NCBI GenBank assembly: GCA_025201705.1
Contig: MU616938.1
Location: forward strand, 1 to 31,030
Reading direction: 5' to 3'
From: Dissophora ornata
Lineage: Eukaryota; Mortierellomycota; Mortierellomycetes; Mortierellales; Mortierellaceae
Length of the DNA: 31,030 nt
Below are positions 10,389-21,479 of the stretch, piece after piece. The first letter of the stretch is position 1. Each line of letters begins with the position of its first letter. The notes beneath the pieces are model-generated. The model was not told the DNA's origin and made no database searches. It saw only the letters and a program-made list of their open reading frames with translations. Made by a program: the position numbers and the translations under genes.

Positions 10389-12716
10389 CTACCAAGTGCC
10401 ACTTGCGCCGCGGGGCAGTGTCCACACCTGGTTAGGCTGTGTGCCGCCGTTGCCGCAAGGATAAGCGATCAAGTTGGTGCCGTCCTTGTAATTCGAAGCC
10501 GAGATATCCAAGCAATTGCCGGTTGCACCGTTCTTGATGTTGCCGGTCGGGGTCACAGACCACTGCTGGGTCGCCGATCCTGTCTGACAGGAATCTAACA
10601 CAACAGACTGATAGGTTGCACCGGAGGTCGGTTGTGTGTCGAGGCAGTAGGTATCACTGTTGTGTTGGGGGTCGAACGCAAGCGAAATGGTTCCGTTCTT
10701 GAACTTCCAGACTTGGTTTGCAGCCGAGGAACAAGTCCATAGAATAACTGGGTTCTTCTAGAAATGCAAAAAAAATATAATAAAAAATCTATCAGTCTAA
10801 CAACAAAGAAGAGAAAAGAGAGATAGAAGATAGAGAGAAAAGTTTGAGGGCCAAGCTTACAGGAGTGACAGAGCCATTGCCATTATCCATGCATTTTCCA
10901 GAAGCCCCGTTCTTGACGATGTCTGTTGGGAAGAATGGCTGGACACTCGCCTGGATGACCTGACCTTTCTGCGCCTGAGCCGTATAATACAGCTGCACTG
11001 TATTCGTGCCATCCATCGTATATGTACCCGAACCCGCAGGCACAAAGAACACCCTAATACCATCTGGGTAATAGATCTGTGGCGCAATCCTAATAAGCCC
11101 AGGCGCCGTAATCGACGTATCTGCCACCCACGACACCCAATACTTGGCTGTCGTGTCCTGGAAGTATAGAGTCTTTGTTTCTCCAGCCGTGGCCTCTGCA
11201 TAACTACGAGCGTAGAGACGAGCCAATTCCGGGTACGGTTGGACTGGATTGTTGTTCCACAAGTTCTCGTAAGCCCAGCCCTGCCAAGATTGCATGTATC
11301 GATCGGCTTGCTGAGCAGCCTCGAGGATGAGAGCCACACTGGTGGGTGAGTTGTCCCAGAATTGGAACTCGGTCAACATGCCGGTGGTCTTGAGACGAGT
11401 CGCATCCTTGATCCGGTTCTGGATCGTGGTCTCGATGCTAGACAGTTGCGGGGGTTTGTAATAGTGGTAACTCTGTGCGGTCTTGGAGCCATCACCACCA
11501 GGGACATTGTTGAATCCATTTAAGATGTCTATATGGCCCACGACGACGTGGAGAATGAGAACTGGGGTACGAGGCAAAGTGCGTATAATTTATGAACGCG
11601 TTTTACTGGTTGCTTACCGTAGGTCGATCCCTCGAACAGGACAATGGTCGTGTTGTCGACGGTGCGGATAGCGGCATTGCCTTTGTTCCAAAGAGGTTCC
11701 ATGTTGCGGCCATCGGCAACTCCAGGGATCAGCAGCGTCGGGTCAGCCATATGGTCGCCTACCCAAGGCTCTGAGAGTGGGCATATATATATATATATAA
11801 ACAACACCAAGGTATTATGTGAGTATCCTAGGTCCTTTAGTACGCCTCATCCATCTCCAACGTCCTTCGATATGCAAAGCAACAATGAACGCGTACCGTT
11901 CATTAGATCATATCCCATCACGCCAGGGAGCGCGTTATAGTTAGTCGCGACCGTCTTCCAGTACGCAGCCCAGGCATCCCCCAGGTTATCGTAGTTATTG
12001 TAAAGTCGGCCAAACGCGTTGCCGACAGCGTAGTCTAAGTATGAGGTTGACCAGTCGATCGAGTTGCAGTCCGCATCCGAGGGGACGCCATTGGCGTCGA
12101 CTGCAAAGGGAGCTTTCTGAGGGACAGGCATGCGGTGGTCTGCAGACACCCAGTCTGGCTGGACAAACCACTATAGAAGAAGAAGGAACAAATGATCATG
12201 CAAAAGAAGAGGCATTAGATATTACAGATTGCTTGTGAATGAATATGAAAAAGCGCAAGCAGGGTAGATACGTACTAGTGGAGCACCATGTCCGCAAAGC
12301 TGGGCGGCCCACACGTCTTGGTGTTGGTCCACAAGGGTATAAATGTTGTTATCCTGCAGCTTCTTAATAATGCCATTAGTAACATCCAAATACGTCTGGT
12401 TGTACTGTCCGCGGACCGGCTCCACACCAGCCCAATGGACACCCAGGCGAACGATATTGATGTTCAGTGCCTTCAGAAGCTCGATATCCTTATCAACAAT
12501 TGACCAACCAGGCACAAAGTTGTTGACATCAAAGTACCATGGGAAACTTTTCTTGACCATGTTGGTTCCGTGGAAGAAACGAGTGCGACCCTGCGCATCA
12601 ATAAACTGCTGTGTGGATGGGTTGACACGAACGATTTTTGAGAGATCCGCCTGAGCAAAGTCGAGGACCGAAAGGGCCACGGCAGCGATGGCCGCTGAAA
12701 TCGAGAGCGTCTTCAT
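10389..12716 (-). CDS. Secreted GH5 endoglycoceramidase-like glycosidase with ricin-B-type lectin module
   Basis: Five exons: 12716-12276, 12170-11897, 11770-11618, 11528-10861 and 10757-10389 (634 residues). Residues 1-23 form a signal peptide. The GH5 (beta/alpha)8 domain shows HGTNMVKKSFPWYFD, LGVHWAGVEP and LVDQHQDVWAAQLCGHGAP, all typical of endoglycoceramidases. The acid/base is in NEPW (Glu239, its codon split by intron 2), GFNNVPGG follows, and the nucleophile is in LTEFQFWDN (Glu343). About 490-634 is a beta-trefoil lectin (CBM13/ricin-B fold) with CMD/CLD motifs and QVW, QQW and QVW. Family knowledge: hydrolysis of the glycan-ceramide bond, or of related glycosides such as sterol glucosides. 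The lectin is a sugar-binding module only; no toxin domain is present. An in-frame ATG seven codons earlier (12737) is possible, but 12716 starts directly at the signal peptide. Intron 3 has an alternative acceptor (see findings). Confidence 0.93.
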
Positions 12717-12858
12717 ATTTTTGGAAGAAGTGGGCAATAAAAAAAAAGGGACACGACAGAGACAGAGATAATGGAGGATGGGATGGGCTAATTAAGAAGG
12801 TACCAGGGGTGTGGAAGGGAGGAGTAATTGGCAAGAGAGACAAGGTCTGAAGGGAACA

Positions 12859-12876
12859 AGTATTTAAAGTATTTAA
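12859..12876 (-). promoter_or_regulatory. TATA-like duplicated element
   Basis: A 9-bp sequence, AGTATTTAA, occurs twice in tandem. On the minus strand it reads TTAAATACT twice, a TATA-like sequence about 145-160 bp upstream of the glycosidase start codon. Its role as a promoter is an inference from sequence and position. Confidence 0.3.
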
Positions 12877-14050
12877 AGACTTCATTTTAATACCCCATCA
12901 TGGAGGGTGCGATTGCTTAATTGGGAGTGACGACTAACATGTCCATGAATAAACATTATGAATGGTCATGACCACCAACAACCACACAAAAACAACCGCA
13001 ACAACAACGGCTCTTATGAACTGCCAGGTACCATTCGAAGTCGATCCGAAGTGGGTCAAACGGCAATGCCTCAGGAGAAAAAAAAGGCGCTTCGTAGTAT
13101 GAAAGGTTGATTCAAAGAACAAACGCGTATGTGTGATAATAAGATCGAAAATCAAGGCCCGTTCGACTGGAATGTTTGCGCATTTGATGGCTCCATCCAA
13201 AAGGTCCAAGCGAGATAAACCTTCTAGGATTGCACGCTTTCTTCTTAGAGCCCCATCGCCTACTCCGATTCTTTTGTAGCCATCAACATCATGCGCATCA
13301 CACCCTGATCCGTAGTCCTATTGACTGCCTACTCGTACTCGACTCTCCAGATAGATCGAGCAAACGGCATGCGTCATGTTAGGCTTAAGCGACATTTCGC
13401 AAGAGTTGCGAGCCGAGTGCAATGGCATGGCACATTTAACGGTTACTGGCGTCAAGTCGAATCCAGAGCCCTTGGTCATAAACATGCACGCGTATTATAT
13501 ATGTACTACCTTCACTCCGTTGTTCTGTGTTTTCTTTTCTCATTTTGTTGTGTAAAACCACGACGCCGAGAGAAAGTAGTTGGAATGCTGGTTGGTCAAA
13601 ATAAAGCCGAAGGGAAAGAATGAATATTCGGGGATACAAAGTTCGCTTTGACGCTCGCCTCCCGCACAATGTTATTTGTTTGTCGCCGTTAGACCCAGTA
13701 CAACAAGTCGGGGCGCCAGACTAAATAAAATTTTTGCTGAAAACAGACCCATGTCAAGAAGAGCAGAGGATGTTCATGTTTTGGCCTCCCTTTTTTCTTT
13801 TTTTTCTTTTTTTTGGTAGTCGTCGGGTCCTAAAAGGTTGTAGCGACCCCTATTGAAAATGCTGTTGAGCATGGGAGCTATCTGAAGATGAACTCGCCCA
13901 AACAGAATAACAGGGGGAGACTGCGATAGCTATTTTGTCAGCAGCCCGAACAAAGAACCCATTCCACACAGGCGGCAGTATTGTGGAGAAATCCAGGAGC
14001 TCAAATGGCGCTTTGTCAACATTCCCATCGCCCGCTGGACATGCACAGTG

Positions 14051-14063
14051 CTGCACATGCATG
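14051..14063. promoter_or_regulatory. CTGCACATGCATG motif upstream of TMEM86-like gene
   Basis: The 13-mer CTGCACATGCATG occurs here and again exactly at 18574-18586. It is embedded in a near-dyad (CTGCA...TGCAG). It lies about 460 bp upstream of the start at 14521. A regulatory role is speculative. Confidence 0.25.
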
Positions 14064-14520
14064 CAGTGTGAGAGCACTTTGTAATGCGATTTTGGATTGG
14101 TAACGGGCAACGGAGCAGATTTCCTATTCTGGCGAAGAATCCATGGTCCCCAGGACTGGGTAAAATGTTTGAAATTCTAATTGCGGTGGCCCAGTGAACA
14201 CGCTGCGAGAACCCGGGACACGATCTATCGCGTCCAGACGCGTCGCGTTGTTGCATGTGCTACATCACGTGCGAGAACGGAGACAGCACTACTCTCTGTT
14301 CTCTGCACTGTCCAGTAGTCTCTCTTCTAGACCGAGCATAATGTTTCCAAGGGAAAGCGTGATGTTGCCGTGTGTTGGCTCAGCGCTGGCCTTGGAGCAA
14401 GCTCCTCTCTCATTCGCTTTGTTTTTGCGCATCCCTTTTTTCTCTTTTCCTCATCCCTCTCATTTCCCCACTCATTCGACCTTCCCCGTCCCACCGAAAG
14501 AAACAAGAAAACACACAGTT

Positions 14521-15519
14521 ATGAGTTTCGTGCAAGAGCTCTCCGCCTTTGTGCACCAAATCTGCCTCTCGCCTTACAACATTGGCGTTCAAATAACAGC
14601 CGTCGCCCTCCCTCTACTCCTCCTCTCCGAAACCGTCAACTTCAAGCTGGGCCGTTGGATCTTCAAACCCCTAGCCTCTCTCGGCTTTATCGTCGCTGCT
14701 CTTTCGTATATCCCCGCCAATAACACTTCCTTCGTAGCATCGTCCACCGCAGCTGCCACGACCTTCTCGTCCTGGACCGAGGCCTCAAAGGTGCTCACCA
14801 GCAACTGTGCCGTGGACCTTGTCACCGCATATGAGTTGGAGCTGAAGCACGTCCTCTTCAACATTGCTCCCACCATTTTGTCTTCGCCACCGACTTCTGC
14901 GGCTGTGCATACGACTTATACAAAGGCGATGATGGGTGCATTTGTGTTGGGATTCATTGGAGACGTGCTTCTGATCCCTCACCGGGGGTTCTTGCCAGGC
15001 CTTGTGAGCTTCTTGGCAGGACATGCGGCGTTCATGGTGGCGTTTACGTTTCATGGACAGGACACTGTGGCGAGACAGACGGGGCTAAGCTTTGTTGCGG
15101 CGATGGCAGCGATGGTCGGGCCTTGGTTGTTGCCAAAGATCAAGAATAAGATCATGCGTGGTGCTGTACGTGAAGGGAACATGGGGGGTTTCTTTATGCC
15201 TTTTGTTGAATAGGGTGGCTCGAAAACTAATTTCTTTTTCTTTTTCTGACAATGGGGGGCAAAAAAACGCTAGGTTGTTGCGTATATGCTAGTGATCAGT
15301 GGCATGGTCATCACAGCGTTCGGAAGCATCAACTCGGGTCAAGACTATCTCCCAGAGCGGATCGTTGGAGCACTCATGTTCTTCTTCTCGGACCTGTTTG
15401 TGGCGCGCCAGCATTTCGTCCACAAGACCGTGTTGAACAAGTGGATTGGTCTGCCCCTCTACTACATCGCCCAGATTTTGCTTGCATCCACTCTGCGCGG
15501 CCAGCAAGTCTTGGTCTAA
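14521..15519 (+). CDS. TMEM86/YhhN family membrane protein (lysoplasmalogenase-like)
   Basis: Two exons, 14521-15165 and 15274-15519, around a 108-bp GTACGT...TAG intron, give 296 residues. The protein is strongly hydrophobic with about eight predicted membrane segments (for example ITAVALPLLLLSE, GAFVLGFIGDVLLI, LVSFLAGHAAFMVAF). Family hallmarks are the LGFIGDVLL segment, the GHAAF segment, and the GALMFFFSDLFVARQHFV segment encoded by exon 2. Animal TMEM86 proteins cleave the vinyl-ether bond of lysoplasmalogens; the substrate in a fungus is uncertain. I chose the ATG at 14521, which follows a CT-rich leader and starts the family-like N terminus. The frame is open upstream to 14194, but that part is Ser/Arg/Pro-rich leader sequence. 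The gene converges with the hydrolase gene on the other strand, with 290 bp between their stop codons. Confidence 0.9.
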
Positions 15520-15583
15520 AAAGGACTTGGTTATGTGCCTGAGAAAAAAGAAGGGAGTGACCACTTCGTGTTTATTAGGTTTA

Positions 15584-15651
15584 GGCAAGAAAAGAAAGAA
15601 GGAAAAAAAAATAAAAAAAAGAGAAAAAGAAAAAAGAAAAAAGAAAAACAC
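15584..15651. repeat. Purine-rich (A/G) low-complexity tract
   Basis: A nearly pure A/G stretch of about 65 bp (AAGAAAG and GAAAAA units) between the two convergent 3' ends at 15519 and 15810. It could act in transcript ending, but nothing specific shows that. Confidence 0.7.
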
Positions 15652-15809
15652 TGCTGAGTGTAGGGTATATTATTACAGACATAAAAGCACATTTGAGCGG
15701 GAAAATTCCCTTCTAGCAGACGAAACGGGAGGTATACATGAATTTTAAGGTACGGGTGAGATAAAGGGAAAAACGCGACACCGCCACAGCATCTATCATC
15801 GAACCTCCT

Positions 15810-17380
15810 TCAGAATCGATCAGGATCCTCGAATATCTGCTGCGACTGATACAGCGTCGGTTGCGTGTCGTAGATATTGCTGGTCTGGATCGCTTGCTGC
15901 AAGCTCGTGCTATAGGTACTGCTCCGGTACGACTGGTGTTTATTTAGCCCGAGCTGTTTGATAGACCATCGCTGAGTCAGCGACCGTTCAAACTCGGCCA
16001 GTTTCCAGGACGAGGCGATGCCCTTGAAGATCTGCGAAACAATATCCGCACGCCACAGCAGTCCATGGGTGCCTCCTTCGACCACACTAAGGGTGCAGTG
16101 AGGGAGTCGCTGCTCCATCCAGTCCACTGCCTCCCTCGAAATGACCGCATCCTGTGCCAGAAAGAAGAGATGCAATTGCACGGGTGAGTGTCACGCATTC
16201 CCATGTTATTGGCTCCCCATATTTGGTTCCTGAACACCGGATAACGGATGTTTGTTTTACCTTTGTACCCCAGAAGACATGGACCGGGAGAGTGACGTCT
16301 TTGTAGCTGAATCCAAACGAATGGTAAAGCTCGAGGCAAATCATGAGATCGTTATTGGCTCCTTCCAGACTCTCCACCATGTTATCCTGGAGCATCGCTT
16401 TAACTAGCTTTTCCCGGTCATAGTTCAGAATATTGGGGTCCGATTTGCTGGGTGGCTCCTTGGCCGCGACAGAGAGCGATTTGTAGAGCAGACCGGCCGT
16501 GCTCTGCGACTTTAGCAGAGTCGTGGGCACATGCCTGATCCACTTCATTCTCTTGGCGAGCGTGAGGTGGACCCAGGGAGACAGCAGCCACACTGTACCC
16601 ACGATCCTGGGTTTGAGTCGCAGCGCACAAGCCATGGCGTAGATGGCTCCACAGGAATGTCCTATCAACGAGAACTTTTGAATGTTGAATCCGTTTGCCA
16701 TCTCTTCCACAATCTCCGCCATCCTGAGGGGAGTCCAAGACTATATTTAGTTGGGAAAGAAATACAACCTTATCGTTTAGCGGCGATGCTTTTGCAAAAT
16801 GAGAACATCCCTTGCTGTGCAGCATGTATTTTTTTCTTTCTTTGCGTACCTCTGCCTCCGCGGGTTGAGACATGCCAACCCCAGGTCGATCGATGCAATA
16901 TATTCTGAGCGAGTGCTTGAAGGCTAGGTCCTCGAGGATAATTGAGTAATACCGCATACAGCCCAGGCCAAGACTATAAACACAACAACAGACAAATTAT
17001 TTTTGGTAAGAAAAGGCTTTGCTCGCCTGAGCTTGGCAACGAATACAAATGCGACACTGCGACGGATGAGAAGAAAATGCAGAACTAAAGTTCATAGAGT
17101 TCTGCAGATCCACATCTCCACTCAAGAAAACCAAACAAACATCAACAATAGACTATGTACATAACATCGTACTATTATTGTACACACAGAGGCATGCTTA
17201 CAAACAAAAGACCGGATGTCCACAGGGATGGCCAACCTCTGCAAACGAGACCAGGCGCCCAGAAAAGAGCTCGTAGCGCTGGTTCATGTCGACGCATCCG
17301 AGCGTGGCCTCGACGTCGGCCATGGTCGGGATGCTGTCGAACGACTTGACGGAGGCTGTTTCAGACATTCGCCGTGACAT
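15810..17380 (-). CDS. Alpha/beta hydrolase fold protein
   Basis: Four exons, 17380-17202, 16973-16850, 16740-16261 and 16151-15810, with GT-AG introns of 228, 109 and 109 bp, encode 374 residues. The splice phases rebuild GHPVFCFLGLGCMRYYS and PAEAE-SWTPLRMAEIVEEM, both standard for the fold. The catalytic triad is visible: Ser130 in GHSCGA, Asp262 right after WGTK (first codon of the last exon) and His290 in GGTHG. RIYCIDRPGVGMS is the usual strand-and-turn before the first excursion. No signal peptide is present, so it is probably cytosolic. The tail beyond about residue 320 is Gln/Ser/Tyr-rich and not part of the fold. Substrate is unknown. Confidence 0.92.
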
Positions 17381-18358
17381 TGCGTGGGGATATTTTTTGT
17401 ATATGGTGTTCTGTTTGTTGTTGTTGTTGTTTTGCGCTCTTGTTATTTAGCAGCAAGACAGTGTTTTTGAGGATGAAATAGAAGAGGAGCGGCTGTCGAG
17501 GAGGAGGAAAGAGTATGAAGGGGTCAGGAGAAGGAGAGCGATGAGCTGGTCGCTGGTTGCTGGCTGCTGATTCTGATTCTGATGGTTGATTTTGCTGAGG
17601 ACACAAGCAGTGTGCAAGAAGCAAAGGAGGGAAGTCAGGAAGCGCGGGAGAAGGGGTGAGGAGGAGGAGGGGACAAAGCGGAGCAGCGAGGTCAAAGAGC
17701 AGGGGGACAAGAGGGAGGGAACGAGGAGATCTCTCTGTGTGTTGATCTGAATGGAATGGCGATGAAAAACAAACACTAAGTGAAGGGAGGGCGGCAAACG
17801 GCCAAGAACAAACGGGCAGGGCCGCCGGCTATTGGTTCGGCAGCAGACGGCGAGCGGCGTGAAATGAAAGCGTTGGCCACAGAGTCTCGGTGGGGAACCC
17901 AAAACAGGCGTTCATACAACGGGTGCGGCTGTTACACTCCGGGCAGGTATGGCAGAGGAGTACGCTTATTAACGCCCTCTTGGTTGCACGAGTAGACTGA
18001 AATGACTGAAATGGGACTCGGATGGAGATGATGGCGAGAGTTGGGCGGAGGGAGGGTGCTCGTATGCTCTTGTGCTGAGGGGTGTTCCGCGGCAAGGTAG
18101 CGTGACAAGGCGAGTGAGGAATGCGATGGGTTTGCGAGACAAGACAGAAGAGAAAAGAGGAGCGAGAGGATATCGACGCCCAGTTTTCCTTTCCGTTCTT
18201 CCTCTCGGCGTCGACCAGGAAGGCAAGGACACGATCGAAGGGACAAACCCTGTGTTCGTGTTCGCCCTCTCGTGCGACGTCCATTTTGGCCGGGGGAACC
18301 TTTCCCGTTGTTCTCGCCTTTTCTCTTTCTTTTTCTTCACGCGTAGACTAGACCACCC

Positions 18359-18418
18359 TCAACAACAACAACGACGACGACTCAACAAAAAAACCACTAA
18401 CAACAACAACAACAACTA
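18359..18418 (+). repeat. CAA/CGA triplet-rich tract
   Basis: Runs of CAA and CGA triplets, preceded by a CT-rich stretch (18318-18341) and followed by a short frame starting at 18426 (13 codons, MFMYKWRYASGSV). The arrangement resembles a plus-strand promoter and 5' leader, but no gene follows. Confidence 0.6.
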
Positions 18419-18556
18419 CCATATCATGTTCATGTACAAATGGAGATATGCTAGTGGATCAGTTTGATGGTACACCTTTCTGCTTTCACACCTTCTCCTG
18501 CCTCTGCTGCATACGAGTCCTACCATTGAGCTGCGCCTTGCGTCAAGACATGCTTT

Positions 18557-18587
18557 GCAGTGCAAAGTTTGCACTGCACATGCATGT
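18557..18587. promoter_or_regulatory. Two abutting perfect palindromes
   Basis: GCAGTGCAAA and TTTGCACTGC flank a single central G (18557-18577), a perfect 10-bp-arm dyad. It is followed at once by ACATGCATGT (18578-18587), another perfect palindrome. The pair looks like a binding site for a dimeric factor. It is about 1 kb upstream of the carboxylesterase start, so the target gene is unclear. Confidence 0.35.
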
Positions 18588-19326
18588 TTTGTGCATCTCC
18601 TTCGCTCTCGCACGCATTCGCATTGCATCAGGTCGATCTGTATATAAATCGCATCTTTCTTGCCCTCAGGTTTCTCTTTGACCAACATATTCTCGGCGCC
18701 TTTTCAGCATTCACAGATATAGGACACCATAATCGAATCTGCTCAGAGGAAGTAACTTAAAAACAGCGTTAAAACGTTTCAAATGGAGAGTGGATTGAAG
18801 GTTTTTTTTTCTTCAAACAATGGCATTGCTAACTAACTATGCTATCGCAATCAGCTTGCATATATACATGGTCTATCCCTTGAGTAATCAGGGACTATTG
18901 ATTCAATGCAATGTGCATAGACTAGAAAGGGGGGTGCAATGCGAAATGCACAATGCAGAATAGAGCAGTGCGCTCATCCTTTGCTCCCTCTCCTCCCACT
19001 CCCCTCACCCCCTGGTGCTTGTTTTCCCCTAGGGCTCTCTGCGCCTATGTCGCCCGCCCCCCTTGCTTTTCGTTCGGCGCGTACATTTCAATGCAAGGAA
19101 TGACAATTTACGACCTAGTTGCGATCCAAATGAACTCATTAAGGAGGCGGAACATGGACGCGACAGCGATAATTAGGAAAGTATTAATATCAAGAACGCG
19201 AGCACGTTTGAGTGAACGGCGCTAGGCCTCACTGGGGGTACAATATACGCCACAGGGATGAACAAGGACATCTTTGCACAGCGCTGGAGGTTGGAATGAT
19301 ATCGTATTGTCCCGCGCATGCTCCGA

Positions 19327-19355
19327 GCTGTGTTCCCAGCCTGTGTTCCCAGCCT
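19327..19355. repeat. Short tandem repeat, 13-bp unit
   Basis: The unit TGTGTTCCCAGCC occurs twice in tandem, followed by a partial third copy (TGTGTT), about 220 bp upstream of the carboxylesterase start. Confidence 0.8.
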
Positions 19356-19574
19356 GTGTTTGCGCGTGAAAAGCGGATTGTGTGCGTGTGCAAAGCGATG
19401 CGACATTTCCTCGGCCGAGCTGCGAACCGCGGCACGGTTGGACTGCGAATTTTGAATTATTTCCCTCTCCGTTCCTCATTTCCTGTTTTCTGTTGGTCCC
19501 TGTCGCCGTCTCGTTTGCCCCGCTCGCTCCTCATTCAAAGTCCTCATTCCCCCCCCCCATTCCTCCCGCCAGAC

Positions 19575-21479
19575 ATGCCACCCCCACCGCAAGTCAACAT
19601 CCCGGGCTGTGGTACTGTCCAGGGCATTGACGCTGAGACCCAGCCGTCCGTCGCAAAATTCCTCAACATCCCCTATGCAACTGTCCCCGAGCGCTGGCGT
19701 CCTGCCGTTAAGGCTGCGCCTTGGAACGGTGTCCGTGATGCGTCCGTGCAGGGGTAAAGCTGACACGTCCCTCTGCGGGTGGTCCCAATTGCGACATGGA
19801 GCTAGGCTGGCTCTAGAGTATGCATATCCCGGCACAGACGATGGCGTTGGAGACTAACGAACCTGTCCAAATATCTGACCGTTGTCATCTCTGTTTTTAC
19901 TTTATACGTTCGTTGGCTATTAATACACCCTGCCAGTCCTGTCTGCCAGCAGCCCAAGAGCGCAAACATCTTCGTCAGTATGACCGGCGCCGATGTCGAC
20001 GATGACGACGAAGAGTCGTACGCAAAGGCCTACAGTGAGGAGCACTGTCTCAACTTGAACATCTTTGCGCCCAAGGACCAATTGAGCAGCAAATCAAAGG
20101 CATTGATCCCTGTCATGGTCTGGATCCACGGCGGGGGCTTCAAGGATGGAAGCAACGCCATGGAGTTGTATAACGCCTCCAACCTGGTCGCCCGCTCTGT
20201 TAACGCCGTTGGCCACCCCGTCATCGTGGTCGTCATCAACTACCGTCTCAATTACTTTGGGTTCCTCTCTTCTCCGGAACTCGTGGTGGATATCCAGGCC
20301 GATAAGAGACTCTCCCCCAACGAGAAGGGTGTTGGCAATTGGGGATTGCTGGACCAAAAGATTGCACTGGAGTGGGTTCGGGACCACATTGAGGCCTTTG
20401 GTGGCAACCCCAAGGATGTCACTGCCTTTGGGGAGTCTGCAGGAGCAGCGTCGATTGCGTACCACATGTCCGTCCCAGCCCATCACGGACTCTTCCAGCA
20501 CGCCATCTTGCAGTCCGGAACATCTACGACTATGATTGCAGGACGTCCGGAATTGGAGGGCCAGAGACAATTCAATCAACTCTGTCAACACTTTGGTCTA
20601 CTGGATTCCAAGCTCACAGGAGTTCAAAAACTGGAGAGTCTACGAAAGATTCCTGCCAAGGAATTGGTCAAGGCTGGGGACAATGGCAAGGCCGGCATGT
20701 TTATTCCCACGATCGACAATGTGCTTTTGAAGGGCGATGTCCGTGAATGGATGCACGATCCTTCCAGATATGACCCCGGCCTGAAGTCGGTCATGATGGG
20801 CGATTGTCGTGACGAGGGCAGGATGTTTGTGGCTGAGATCGGTGCAAAGAGTATGAAGCACTGGCCGCGATTCTTGGCAAGACACTGCCCCCCCGGAGAG
20901 GAGAAGGAGTTTGAAGTGATCTATGGACTTCCCAAGACAGATGTCGACGCCGCTCGCATCTCGGCTCTGGTCCTCAGCGACTCTGTCTTCCTGTACCCGG
21001 AACATGCCACCAGCATCGCATTGCTGCGCTCGCGCGAGGAGGGTCCGAACAGGGAGCCCTTGGATCTGGCTCGCTATCACTTTGATCGGCCTCTGCAGAT
21101 CGTGGAGGACATGAACATTGGATGGGGAGCCCACCATGCAGTTGAGCTGCCATTCCTGTTTGCGGCAGACGTGTACACCGATCTGTTCACGGAGGAGGAG
21201 AAGGCGCTGTCGCTGCGGATGATGGATGTGTGGATCTTGTTTGCGTGGGGTGTGACGAGCCGGCAGCATGGATTAAACCATGGACTGAACTCTCTTTTGC
21301 CAGCGGACGCGGGAGCGGCAGGCAAGAAGGAGGCGATCGTGTTTACAGAGCAGTGTACGGTGGAGAAGACGCTGGTGGAGCGACTGGATGCGAGGACGCT
21401 CGCGTTTTGGAGGAGGAGTGAGGCATGGGTGAAGGAGAAGCGTGAGGAACAGGCAAAGGCACGGCGGGCGCGCCTCTAG
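19575..21479 (+). CDS. Type-B carboxylesterase/lipase
   Basis: Two exons, 19575-19753 and 19937-21479, around a 183-bp GTAAAG...CAG intron, give 573 residues. The junction rebuilds DASVQG-PVCQQPK, the usual start of the family's first disulphide-type loop. The oxyanion motif HGGGF is at about 124-128, the nucleophile Ser227 is in FGESAGAAS, a plausible acid lies in the CRDEGRMFVAE stretch, and the His is probably in GWGAHHAVELPF. The C terminus is a charged Lys/Glu/Arg helix (VKEKREEQAKARRA). No signal peptide is seen, so the enzyme is likely intracellular. Family activity is hydrolysis of carboxylic esters; the substrate cannot be told from sequence. Confidence 0.94.

Larger units (their letters stand above)
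12717..14520. other. Intergenic region between divergent genes
   Basis: Contains the upstream regions of the glycosidase (minus) and the TMEM86-like gene (plus), so it is a divergent promoter region of about 1.8 kb. A T-rich low-complexity run lies at 13792-13816. A pyrimidine-rich leader (14400-14500) directly precedes the plus-strand start. Frames at 12934-13209, 13321-13669 and 13850-14256 are not convincing. No RNA gene was recognised. Confidence 0.5.
17381..19574. other. Intergenic region between divergent genes
   Basis: About 2.2 kb without a convincing gene. The left end is the leader and promoter of the hydrolase (TTG/CAA repeats near 17408-17432). The right end is the CT-rich promoter and leader of the carboxylesterase (19450-19570, with a C9 run ending at 19558). 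Between them are triplet repeats, a strong palindrome and a short direct repeat, listed separately. Long frames on both strands at 17780-18467 are Arg/Ser/Pro-rich and not domain-like. Confidence 0.5.

Noticed and set aside
10389..10930. Reading the ricin-B-type domain as a toxin gene
   Set aside because: Only the sugar-binding beta-trefoil is present, attached to a GH5 glycosidase; there is no ribosome-inactivating or other toxic domain.
14194..14520. N-terminal extension of the TMEM86-like protein from an upstream ATG
   Set aside because: The added 109 residues are translation of a CT-rich leader with no family similarity; the membrane protein starts naturally at 14521.
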